The notes under the pieces are model-generated. The model had not been told where the DNA came from and searched no databases. It saw nothing but the letters and a program-made list of their open reading frames with translations. A stretch of DNA of 64,000 nucleotides from JACMLD01 sp963705285. GTDB taxonomy: Bacteria; Bacteroidota; Bacteroidia; Chitinophagales; Chitinophagaceae. The stretch is from positions 2,790,001-2,854,000 of the forward strand of contig OY970066.1 of NCBI GenBank assembly GCA_963705285.1. The letters run 5' to 3'. Shown one piece after another: positions 1 to 8,625 of this stretch (within the stretch, counting starts at the first letter, position 1; each line of letters opens with the position of its first letter). Made by a program: the position numbers and the translations under genes.

Positions 1-390
1 ACCAACGATATAAAAAAGCTATTGGACAAAGAGAAGTTGTTTTTCCGCGCAATTAACAGCGATGTGCAAAAGAACGATCTTATAAGGCTGGATTGGCAGC
101 TTACCCAAACCAGCGATGAAGCACCCATGATTTGCAATGATTTTGAAGATGACAAGCTAAGCCCGGTGGTTAACGGCGTCATGCTATTGGCCAATGTGGT
201 AAGGAAACACAAAAGCATCATCGACCATTCGCTGGAAGGAAATAAATACCTGCCGGCTACGCTAGACGATTGGATAAAAGACGGAACTATCAATAAACAA
301 AACAAACCGCATATACTGTACGTAGATGTGGCAGGTGCATGGATTACCGATTATTGCATCGATTTAAATAAAACGGCGCTCTACCGCTAA
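1..390 (+). CDS. C-terminal end of an unknown protein (cut by the left window edge)
   Basis: The reading frame is open from the first base and ends with TAA at 388-390, so at least 129 residues of a longer protein are visible. The TTG at 22 is inside the frame and need not be the start. The visible part is soluble and mixed in charge, with no membrane segment and no motif I recognise (it contains APMICNDFEDD and ends KTALYR). The stop lies 33 bp before the SGNH hydrolase on the same strand, so the two may be co-transcribed. I cannot assign a function. Confidence 0.6.
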   Translation, partial: TNDIKKLLDKEKLFFRAINSDVQKNDLIRLDWQLTQTSDEAPMICNDFEDDKLSPVVNGVMLLANVVRKHKSIIDHSLEGNKYLPATLDDWIKDGTINKQNKPHILYVDVAGAWITDYCIDLNKTALYR

Positions 391-423
391 AATAACTACC
401 GCATTGACGCAGTAAAAATTGAT

Positions 424-1209
424 ATGAACAACAAACCATCGCGCAGGCAATTTTTAACAGCGGCGGCGGCAGCCGGGTTGCCTGCGGTATTGTGGCCGAA
501 TAACACCCTGGCTGCATCGTTAATACCAGATAACAGTCTTCCGGAAAAAGGGCTGGTATTTTTATTCCAGGGAGATTCTATAACTGATGGTAACCGCGGG
601 CGCAACACAGATCCCAATCATATCATGGGCCATGGTTATGCCTTTGCCATAGCGAGCCGGGTAGGTGCCGATTTTCCCGAGGCAGGCTATACTTTTTATA
701 ACCGCGGTATCAGTGGTAACAAGGTGCCTGATTTGCAGCAACGCTGGCAGTCTGATGCGCTTGATATTATGCCGGATGTCTTAAGTGTATTGATTGGCAT
801 TAACGATACAGCCGCCGTAGTAGAGCAAAGAAATGGTGCCCAGACTGTTGATGAGTTTGAAACAGGTTACCGCGACCTGCTTACGCGTAGCCGTACAGCC
901 AACCCCGGCGTTCTCTTACTACTGGGTCTTCCTTTTGTAACGGAGGTGGGCAACCGAAAAAATAACTTTGGCCTTTGGAAAGAGGAAGCCGCGCAAAGGG
1001 CTGCAAGGGTAAGAAAATTAGCCAAAGAATTTGATGCGCTGGTGGTAGATTATCCTGCTGTTTTTGAAAAGGCCGCCTCACGCGCGCCCGCTGATTATTG
1101 GATCTGGGATGGTATACACCCCACCGTTGCCGGTCATGAGCTGATGGCGAGGGAATGGATAAAAAAAGCATCAGCCCGTTTACTTTTTTTAAAGAAATAC
1201 AAGTATTGA
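424..1209 (+). CDS. SGNH/GDSL-type esterase, Tat-type signal
   Basis: This 261-residue protein starts with a twin-arginine-like signal (SRRQFL, then an alanine-rich hydrophobic stretch), so export to the periplasm or surface is likely. The SGNH blocks are in order: GDSITDG (Ser52, the nucleophile), the Gly/Asn blocks including IGIND, and the C-terminal DGIHPT that supplies the catalytic Asp and His. Members of this fold deacetylate sugars or cleave other carboxyl esters. A DUF5703 glycosidase-like gene follows after 37 bp on the same strand, so removal of acetyl groups from a plant polysaccharide is a reasonable inference, but the substrate cannot be read from the sequence. Confidence 0.9.
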   Translation: MNNKPSRRQFLTAAAAAGLPAVLWPNNTLAASLIPDNSLPEKGLVFLFQGDSITDGNRGRNTDPNHIMGHGYAFAIASRVGADFPEAGYTFYNRGISGNKVPDLQQRWQSDALDIMPDVLSVLIGINDTAAVVEQRNGAQTVDEFETGYRDLLTRSRTANPGVLLLLGLPFVTEVGNRKNNFGLWKEEAAQRAARVRKLAKEFDALVVDYPAVFEKAASRAPADYWIWDGIHPTVAGHELMAREWIKKASARLLFLKKYKY

Positions 1210-1246
1210 AAATGGTTCATGTTATTAATCAATCATTAATCACTCA

Positions 1247-3550
1247 ATGAGGAGAATATTGTTATTGCTGGCATTGGCGGTCTTGCTTACCACCCTACAG
1301 GCGCAACAGATAGGCAGGACGGCGGCTCTAATGCAGGGCTATAACCCGGTGTGGAACAGCCAGAGTAAGAATGCTTCTGAGTCAATGCCTTGCGGTGGGG
1401 GAGATATCGGCTTAAATGTGTGGGTGGAAAATGGTGATATTCTTTTCTACATGTCGCAAAGCGGCATGTTTGACAAGAACAACCAGATGCTAAAAGCCGG
1501 TAGGGTGCGGTTGCATCTATCAACCAACCCTTTTAATACAACGGCATTTAAACAGGAACTGCGGTTAATGGAAGGCGGTATAACCATGAGTGGTACCAAC
1601 ACTACTGTTGCTATTTGGGTGGATGTTTTCAGGCCGCTGATACATATGGAAGTGCAATCTGCAAAGCCTGTTGTAATTACGGCTGCTTATGAATCGTGGC
1701 GACATGAGGATCATATTATACAGGGGGCAGAGTTCAGGGCGAATTCTTATAAGGTACCACAGAAAACAATTGTAAAAACATACAAAGACAGTATTGGCTT
1801 TACAGGTAATGATGTATTATTCTGTCACCGTAATGGCCAGGGCGCTGAAAATATATTTGACTATACGGTTCGCATGCAGGGAATGAATGCAGTAAAAGCA
1901 CAAATGTATGACCCGCTTACCCACAATACATTTGGCGGCGTTATGAAAGCGCCCGGTATGGTGCCTGCCGGAAATGATACCGGTAGTTATGCAGGTACGG
2001 CATACAAATCATGGATACTGACTACAAAAAAGCCGGTGCGTACACAACAGGTAACCATTGGCCTGTATACTGCGCAAAGGCCTACACAATCAGCATGGCA
2101 AATCGGTTTGGACTCAATAATCCGAGATGCGGATATACGCAAAAAAACTGCCTTGCAAACTACAAGGCAGTGGTGGCAACAATTCTGGAACCGGAGTTAT
2201 ATTTTTATTGAAGGGCCGGATAGTGTGGTTTCCAGGAATTACCAGTTATTCCGGTACCAGCTGGGGTGTAATGCATATAGTAAATGGCCCACAAAATTCA
2301 ATGGCGGGCTTTTTACTTTTGACCCGGTATATGTTGATAAGAAAATGACTTATTCGCCGGATTTCAGGTTGTGGGGCGGCGGCACCATGACCGCGCAAAA
2401 CCAGCGGCTGGTATATTATCCTATGTTTAAGGCCGGAGATTTTGATATGCTGCAACCGCAGTTTGATTTTTATATGCGCGCTCTCACCAATGCCACTTTG
2501 CGCAGTAAAGTTTACTGGAACCACGATGGCGCATGTTTTACTGAGCAAATAGAAAATTTTGGCCTGCCCAATATTATGGAATACGGCACTAACCGGCCGG
2601 CCGGAACCGATCCCGGGGTAGAATACAATGCATGGCTTGAATATGAATGGGAAACTGTTTTTGAATTCTGCCTGATGATGCTGGAGACAGAAAGGTATGA
2701 AGGGCGCAACATCCAATCCTATATTCCTTTTATTGAAAGCTGCCTTGTTTTTTATGATGTGCATTACCAGCAACTGGCAAAGAAAAGAGGTGTGAAGCCG
2801 TTTGATGAAAACGGGCATTACATATTGTATCCAACATCTGCCGCGGAAACATTTAAAATGACCTATAATTCGGCAACGGTTATTGCAGCTTTACAAGTTA
2901 TCCTAAGCCGATTGCTGGAGTTGCCGCGTCAATACGCAGACAGCGTACAAAGAACAAAATGGCAAACAATGTTACAACGCGTTCCGCCTTTGCCTTTGCG
3001 TGTAATAGACGGGCATACTGTTTTGGCACCCGCTGAGGCCTGGGCGAGGGTGCAGAATTCTGAAACACCGCAGCTATACCCCGTTTTTCCCTGGGGTTTG
3101 TATGGCGTTGGGCGGCCTGGGCTTGATACCGCCATTAATACATACAAATATGACCCGCATGCAGTGAAATTTCGTAGTCATATCGGCTGGCGTCAGTACA
3201 GCATATTTGCCGCCCGGCTGGGGCTAACAGATGAAGCTACAGCGCTAACGCGTGAAAAGTTTAGGGATGGTAACCACAGGTTTCCCAGTTTCTGGGGGCC
3301 GGGGTTCGACTGGACGCCCGATCACAACTGGGGCGGCGCGGCCATGATAGGGTTGCAGGAAATGCTACTGCAGGTAGACGGCAAAAAAATATACCTGCTA
3401 CCTGCCTGGCCAAAAGAATGGAATGCTGTATTCAAACTGCATGCTCCTTATAACACTACCATTGAAGCGCAAGTGAAAGATGGGGAAATTATCAATCTGC
3501 AGGTATCGCCGGCCAGCCGCAGGAACGATATCGTGATTATGCGCAATTAA
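1247..3550 (+). CDS. DUF5703 domain protein, glycoside-hydrolase-like
   Basis: The protein has 767 residues and a signal peptide ending near LQAQ. The N-terminal region carries the DUF5703 signature (NPVWNSQSKNASESMP, then GGGDIGLNVWVE), which is an N-terminal beta-sandwich. The rest resembles a six-hairpin alpha/alpha-barrel glycosidase of the GH95-like kind, with the conserved late segment PDHNWGGAAMIGLQEML and a C-terminal beta domain (LPAWPKEWNAVFKLHAP). It is probably periplasmic or surface-exposed and acts on oligosaccharides. It follows the SGNH esterase after 37 bp and is likely in the same operon. The family is known mainly from genomes, so no substrate is claimed. Confidence 0.85.
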   Translation: MRRILLLLALAVLLTTLQAQQIGRTAALMQGYNPVWNSQSKNASESMPCGGGDIGLNVWVENGDILFYMSQSGMFDKNNQMLKAGRVRLHLSTNPFNTTAFKQELRLMEGGITMSGTNTTVAIWVDVFRPLIHMEVQSAKPVVITAAYESWRHEDHIIQGAEFRANSYKVPQKTIVKTYKDSIGFTGNDVLFCHRNGQGAENIFDYTVRMQGMNAVKAQMYDPLTHNTFGGVMKAPGMVPAGNDTGSYAGTAYKSWILTTKKPVRTQQVTIGLYTAQRPTQSAWQIGLDSIIRDADIRKKTALQTTRQWWQQFWNRSYIFIEGPDSVVSRNYQLFRYQLGCNAYSKWPTKFNGGLFTFDPVYVDKKMTYSPDFRLWGGGTMTAQNQRLVYYPMFKAGDFDMLQPQFDFYMRALTNATLRSKVYWNHDGACFTEQIENFGLPNIMEYGTNRPAGTDPGVEYNAWLEYEWETVFEFCLMMLETERYEGRNIQSYIPFIESCLVFYDVHYQQLAKKRGVKPFDENGHYILYPTSAAETFKMTYNSATVIAALQVILSRLLELPRQYADSVQRTKWQTMLQRVPPLPLRVIDGHTVLAPAEAWARVQNSETPQLYPVFPWGLYGVGRPGLDTAINTYKYDPHAVKFRSHIGWRQYSIFAARLGLTDEATALTREKFRDGNHRFPSFWGPGFDWTPDHNWGGAAMIGLQEMLLQVDGKKIYLLPAWPKEWNAVFKLHAPYNTTIEAQVKDGEIINLQVSPASRRNDIVIMRN

Positions 3551-3855
3551 GCCCCGAAAGATGCAATGCGCAGTACGTTTGATATGTATGTTTCGTATAA
3601 ATTGCGTCGCATATTCACTGCTTTTGTGGAATATTTTACTCCCGTTTAACTATCTGGTCTTATTAGATTTTATTTAAAACAATTCCATTCTTTTACTGAT
3701 TATTCAAAACGAGTCTTAGTTAAACAAGAAAAACCAGCGTATACCTATGCGGGAGTGCAATAAGCACCTGCTCCTTTACACTGAACATGCAAGCGCGGGC
3801 TGTGGCGTTATTATTGTTTAGTTTATAACAAAATATTACTCACCAAATCAATCGT
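3551..3855. other. 305-bp intergenic stretch, no gene seen
   Basis: This AT-rich stretch separates the DUF5703 gene from the CheY-like gene. I see no convincing ORF, RNA gene or strong hairpin with a T-tract. It probably holds the end of the upstream transcript and the promoter of the response regulator, but no box stands out. Confidence 0.5.
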
Positions 3856-4242
3856 ATGAAAACATTTGGCATAAACAACAAGAAGAGAATAGTACTGGTT
3901 GCAGATGATGACTACGATTTGCTGCAATTGGTAAAGATGCAATTGCAACAGGCAGGCTTTACAGTGCAGCTGGCACTAAATGGCAATGGTATTGTAAACA
4001 TGGCCATAGATGGCCATCCTGACGTGATACTGCTCGACATATCGATGGATGGCATATCTGGCGGAGACATTTGTAAAAAACTGAAGACATCTGCAAAGAC
4101 GTCAAACATACCTGTTATCATGATTTCAGCGAATGATAATATTGAAACGATTGCCACGACTTGCGGAGCCAACGCTTTCGTTCGCAAACCTTTTAACCTG
4201 CAAGCCATCAAAGAAAAAATTTCGGAGTTCGTAGAAGTGTAA
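3856..4242 (+). CDS. Single-domain response regulator (CheY-like receiver)
   Basis: The protein has 128 residues and consists of a receiver domain only. The acidic pocket is VADDDYD, the phospho-acceptor is Asp61 (VILLDISMDG), the switch Ser lies in ISAND, and the conserved Lys111 is in FVRKPF. No output domain is present, so it must act through protein contacts or as a phosphorelay shuttle. It stands alone: the next gene is convergent, 11 bp away, and no kinase is adjacent. The partner kinase cannot be inferred from this window. Confidence 0.93.
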   Translation: MKTFGINNKKRIVLVADDDYDLLQLVKMQLQQAGFTVQLALNGNGIVNMAIDGHPDVILLDISMDGISGGDICKKLKTSAKTSNIPVIMISANDNIETIATTCGANAFVRKPFNLQAIKEKISEFVEV

Positions 4243-4253
4243 GCAATCTTGTA

Positions 4254-7200
4254 TTACTTTATTTCTTTGATTTCTGTTTTAGTGCCATTGTAACTGGCGA
4301 TAACTACCCTTACCACATCTTTATCAATCGGTATTTTCCTCGATGATTGTGATAGATATCCCGCTCCATAATAGAATTCCATTTTTTTTCTTTTGTTGTT
4401 TTTATAATAGAATTCGGCAGTAAAATCTCCGGGTTGTAGGTTTATCCATTTTTTGCTGGTAATACTTTGTGGAAGTGCACTTGCATACAGTTGCAGACTA
4501 TCCTGGTTTTGTGTAACAAGTAGCAAGTCGCCCGCTGTTGCTGTATGCAATGTTGCAAGCGCTTTACCATCACCATGCACAAAAAAGCCGCTGGTAGCTG
4601 CGCTCAAACTGGTAAACTGTCCTTTACCATTTCCTTTTAAACACAGGCCGTTGAATGCATCGTGCCGGCCGCTGTAGGGTTCCATTCCATAATCATTGCC
4701 GGCTAACACCAGGTCGGTATTGCCATCATTGTCTATATCCAATGCCTGCATGCCGTACACGGGTGCAAATTGCGCTTCTGCAGGCAAAGGGCTCATTACA
4801 AATTTTCCGTTGCCTTTGTTTTCAATGTAGCTGGTATTCATGTCCGTTGCCGTAAACACAAGCGCATTTTCGTGGTCAGCGGGTTTCAATAGTTCATTCA
4901 ATGATGCTTTCCCATACGCTTGATAGGTAGGATATTTTTTTCTTATAGATATCATCTGGCTAATCATATCATCGCGCGTTGTCATCGGAAATAATTTCCT
5001 GCTGCCATCTTCGGCATTCATGTAACAGAATACAATAGGGTCCATTAGACCATTGTCGTCAAAATCTTTTGCATAGAGTTGCATCGGCTCTTGTGGAGTG
5101 GCTTTGTAGTTAGTGTTTAAACCCAGGTTACCGGCTACATAATCTATATCACCATCATTATCAAAATCTGCCGCGGTAATACTGTTCCACCAGCCAAGAT
5201 GCGCAGCGATGCCGGTGGAGTCGTTTATGGGTTCAAACCCGTTGCCGGTATTGCGGTAAAAACTGATGGGCATCCATTCGCCGGTGGTGACAAGGTCTGG
5301 TTTGCCATCATTGTCAAAATCGGTGAACAACGCATCTGTTATCATGCCGGCCAGCTGCAAAGAAGGGCAAAACTTTTGTGTGGCATCTACAAACGTACCC
5401 GCATAGTTAATAAGCAGATAACTTTTTGGCGCAAGCGGATAGGCGCCTGATACCACACGCCCGCCCACAAAAAGATCAAGATCGCCATCACCATCAATGT
5501 CTGCTGCACGTACACATGACCCATTGGCAAACATTTTTGGCAATGAAGAATAGCTGGGCCTGAATTTTCCATGTCCGTCGTTGATGTACAATACGTCCTG
5601 GCTGGCTGGCTCATTGGGCGGCAATTCATAACTGCCGCTTACCACATACAGATCTGCATCGCCATCATTATCAGCATCAAAAAACAGCAGCCCCATATCT
5701 TCAGCCGGGTGGCCATCATCTTGCTGCAGAAAGCGGGTAGAGTCTATACTAAAACTTCCTTTATCATCCTGCATAAAAAACATACCGTGTTTGCCCACAG
5801 AGGCGCCAATATAAAAATCGTCGTACCCGTTGTTATCAATATCTGCAACGGCAATGCCCGGCCCGTACTGGCTGAGTTTATGCGGAATAGAAGGTTGTGT
5901 GTTGTAATCAATGGCATCTCTTTCTGTATGTTTGAAAGTAATACCATATTTATTGTTTACCTGTGTAAGAAGAGCCGCTGTGCCTAACGGCGTATGCGTG
6001 TTACTTTCGGTAGCGTCTTTCTCATTCAAATGCAATGGCTGATCTGTACGAATATTGGTAAGCCATTGTGTTTTGCCACCGGGCCAGCGAATCAACAGCG
6101 AGTCAATGGTGGTATTGTTGCCGAGCCCAAAATGCGCCCTGCTATCATGGGTAGACATATACCCGCGCGATGGCTGGTGTTCATAGCGTTGTTGTTTCCC
6201 TTTATCATAATAAATGGTGATGGTTGCGCCGATGCCATTGGTGTTTTTATCCGCACCGTGCAAGTTAACAGTGAGTGTATGAAAGTTTTTATCGGCAGCA
6301 GCGGTGTTTTCATACACAAATGCGGGATCGTTGATGTTGTTGATGACGATATCCAGGTCGCCATCGTTATCCAGGTCCGCATACGCCCCACCGTTAGAGA
6401 AAGAGGGTTTTGTAAAACCCCATGGTTTGCTGGTATTGGTAAATGTAAAACCCCCATTGTTTTTGAAAGAATAGTTAGCCAGCTTTACAACAGGTAACGA
6501 ATCTGTTAAGGCCAGCGAGTATTTGCCTTTACCGCCACCCTGGCCGTTATTGAAAGTGATGTAATCAAGGTCGGTTACATCTCGTGGCAGGCCGTTGGTG
6601 ATGATCATATCGCGAAAGCCGTCGTTGTCAAAATCTGCCACCAGCGGGCACCAGCTCCAGTCTGTTTGGTACACGCCGGCCAGGTAACCAATTTCACTGA
6701 ACACCGGGTGACCCTGCGGCGACATGCCCTGGTTCAGCTGCAGAACATTGCGTACATACTGGTGCTCATACCCAAATTTTTCGCTGTTGTAATAATTAAA
6801 GTATTCATTGCCGCTGAGCATTCTTTTTTTGCGGAGATTATCTTCTGGCAGCATTTCAAGAGAGATGATATCTGCCAGCCCATCGTTATTGATATCCACC
6901 ACATCGGTACCCATTGCATTCCAGCCGGTGTGTTTAAAGTATTCACCCAGCCTGTTGGTGAAGCTGCCGTTTTTATTATTGATGTATAATAAATCGTTTG
7001 ATACAAAATCATTGCTCACATAAATATCCGGCCAACCATCCTGGTTAAAATCTGAGATACATACTGCATGGCCCCACCCCTCAATAGTTATACCTGCTTC
7101 TTTTGATACGTTGGTAAAACTGCCATTACCGTTGTTGCGGTAGAGCCTGTCTGTATTGAGTGCACTGCCGTCTATAACTTTTGGCCTGAAGTTGATGGGT

Positions 7201-7817
7201 GTTTTAGGGTCATTCAGTTCATTGGTGACCAGGTAGAGATCAAGGTCGCCATCCAGATCGTAGTCGATAAAAACGCCTTGCGTGCTGAAGCCTGTATCTG
7301 CCAGTCCGTAGTCCTCAGCAGATTCTTTAAATACAGGTATGCCCTCTTTACCAACACCCTGGTTGATGTATAACAGGTTGGTTCTTTTTACCGGGTCTTT
7401 GCGAAAAGAAGCTGCTACATAAATATCCTGCCATCCATCGTTGTTGATGTCTGCCACGGTTACTCCGGTACACCACCGGCTTTCTCCACTGGTGCCTGAA
7501 GTTTTGGTAATATCCTGATAAGCGAGTGCCCCTTTATTAAGATATAGTTTGTTACCCGCCATATTGCCGGCAAAATAAATATCCATGAGGCCGTCGTTAT
7601 TAAAATCGCCAATGCCCACGCCGCCGCCGTTATAAATATTGGCCTGGTTTAAGATGTTCAGGCTATCGCTTTCTGTGATGGTATTGGTAAAGCCGATTCC
7701 CGTACGTGCTGGTGGAAGTAAATTAAATAAAGGAGGCGGTGCCTTTTGCGCAAAACAGCATAAAGAATAAAACACCATTAACATCAACGGACACATCAAC
7801 AACCTGCGCAGCAACAT
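4254..7817 (-). CDS. FG-GAP/VCBS repeat protein with ASPIC/UnbV domain (CRTAC1-like)
   Basis: I place the start at the ATG at 7817 rather than a TTG two codons upstream; this gives 1187 residues. A signal peptide (MLLRRLLMCPLMLM onward, cleavage near CFAQ) is followed by many FG-GAP/VCBS units with the calcium-binding loop pattern DxDxDGxxD, for example DFNNDGLMD, DINNDGWQD and DYDLDGDLD. These build one or two beta-propellers. In the middle sits an ASPIC/UnbV module (HFGLGNN, then LLIRWPGGKTQW), and a second set of FG-GAP repeats follows. Such proteins are secreted or cell-surface and common in Bacteroidota carbohydrate loci; they are assumed to bind ligands. No enzymatic residues are evident. 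Confidence 0.9.
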   Translation of the reverse strand: MLLRRLLMCPLMLMVFYSLCCFAQKAPPPLFNLLPPARTGIGFTNTITESDSLNILNQANIYNGGGVGIGDFNNDGLMDIYFAGNMAGNKLYLNKGALAYQDITKTSGTSGESRWCTGVTVADINNDGWQDIYVAASFRKDPVKRTNLLYINQGVGKEGIPVFKESAEDYGLADTGFSTQGVFIDYDLDGDLDLYLVTNELNDPKTPINFRPKVIDGSALNTDRLYRNNGNGSFTNVSKEAGITIEGWGHAVCISDFNQDGWPDIYVSNDFVSNDLLYINNKNGSFTNRLGEYFKHTGWNAMGTDVVDINNDGLADIISLEMLPEDNLRKKRMLSGNEYFNYYNSEKFGYEHQYVRNVLQLNQGMSPQGHPVFSEIGYLAGVYQTDWSWCPLVADFDNDGFRDMIITNGLPRDVTDLDYITFNNGQGGGKGKYSLALTDSLPVVKLANYSFKNNGGFTFTNTSKPWGFTKPSFSNGGAYADLDNDGDLDIVINNINDPAFVYENTAAADKNFHTLTVNLHGADKNTNGIGATITIYYDKGKQQRYEHQPSRGYMSTHDSRAHFGLGNNTTIDSLLIRWPGGKTQWLTNIRTDQPLHLNEKDATESNTHTPLGTAALLTQVNNKYGITFKHTERDAIDYNTQPSIPHKLSQYGPGIAVADIDNNGYDDFYIGASVGKHGMFFMQDDKGSFSIDSTRFLQQDDGHPAEDMGLLFFDADNDGDADLYVVSGSYELPPNEPASQDVLYINDGHGKFRPSYSSLPKMFANGSCVRAADIDGDGDLDLFVGGRVVSGAYPLAPKSYLLINYAGTFVDATQKFCPSLQLAGMITDALFTDFDNDGKPDLVTTGEWMPISFYRNTGNGFEPINDSTGIAAHLGWWNSITAADFDNDGDIDYVAGNLGLNTNYKATPQEPMQLYAKDFDDNGLMDPIVFCYMNAEDGSRKLFPMTTRDDMISQMISIRKKYPTYQAYGKASLNELLKPADHENALVFTATDMNTSYIENKGNGKFVMSPLPAEAQFAPVYGMQALDIDNDGNTDLVLAGNDYGMEPYSGRHDAFNGLCLKGNGKGQFTSLSAATSGFFVHGDGKALATLHTATAGDLLLVTQNQDSLQLYASALPQSITSKKWINLQPGDFTAEFYYKNNKRKKMEFYYGAGYLSQSSRKIPIDKDVVRVVIASYNGTKTEIKEIK

Positions 7818-7937
7818 AAGCAAGACAATTTAGCTGCGGCAAGATAATATTTTTTGAAATGAATGCTGGCCGTGAATCAATTTGCACAAATAATGAAATA
7901 CCAGGAATACAAACAGGTTGAGCGCATCCTTTACAAG

Positions 7938-8507
7938 TTATTTTTCATGTGCCAGTGCCGGCCCTACTACTTCAAAACCATTGCCCTGCCTGAATTTGTG
8001 TTTTTCTGCATCGGTCATTTTTCCATATACGCCCTCACTCACGGCTTTAAAATGCAGCTCCATTTTTCCGGCAGGCTGAAATATGATCAGCATTCTTGCG
8101 GGGCCGGTATTTGTCTTTGAGAACGCGTGAGGTATCATGCGCGGTCCAAATAAACTATCGCCTGCCTTTGCAGTAAAATTTTCATCGCCAATTTTGAAGA
8201 TGAACTCGCCTTCAAGTATATAAAACCATTCATCCTGGGTGTAATGGTAGTGCAGGGGCGGGCCGCCATTCACCAGGCGGGTAGATTCAAACGCAAAAAT
8301 ATCACCGTCACTATCCTTACCGGATATCTTTGTATAGAAAGTATCGCCTTCCATTAATGTAATGGCCGCATCAAACCTGTCTTTTTCTTTTTCTACCTTA
8401 AACCCTTTTGCTGCCCGTTTTTTACCTGCAGGAGCCGATTTGCCGGTAAGCGGCAGGCCGGCAATCGGCGTTATTGCAACAGATGCAAGGAACGATCTAC
8501 GTTTCAT
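7938..8507 (-). CDS. Cupin-domain protein with Tat-like signal
   Basis: The protein has 189 residues and starts MKRRSFLASVA, a twin-arginine-type export signal. A single cupin barrel follows. Motif 1 is PPLHYHYTQDEWFYILEGE, in which His, His and Glu are the usual metal ligands; motif 2 is AGDSLFGPRMIPHAF with the last His. Single-domain cupins of this type include dioxygenases, isomerases and pure binding proteins, so the reaction is unknown. It is on the same strand as the FG-GAP gene downstream and the T9SS gene upstream, with gaps of about 120 bp on both sides. Confidence 0.88.
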   Translation of the reverse strand: MKRRSFLASVAITPIAGLPLTGKSAPAGKKRAAKGFKVEKEKDRFDAAITLMEGDTFYTKISGKDSDGDIFAFESTRLVNGGPPLHYHYTQDEWFYILEGEFIFKIGDENFTAKAGDSLFGPRMIPHAFSKTNTGPARMLIIFQPAGKMELHFKAVSEGVYGKMTDAEKHKFRQGNGFEVVGPALAHEK

Positions 8508-8625
8508 AGATAATCTCAGTTTTATTGATGAAGGATTATGCCGGTAATGTATAGTGGCAGTTCTATGAAAGTTACATTATTTTAATTAGTCAAAATTGGC
8601 AGTGCGAAAATAATTTTAGCGAAGG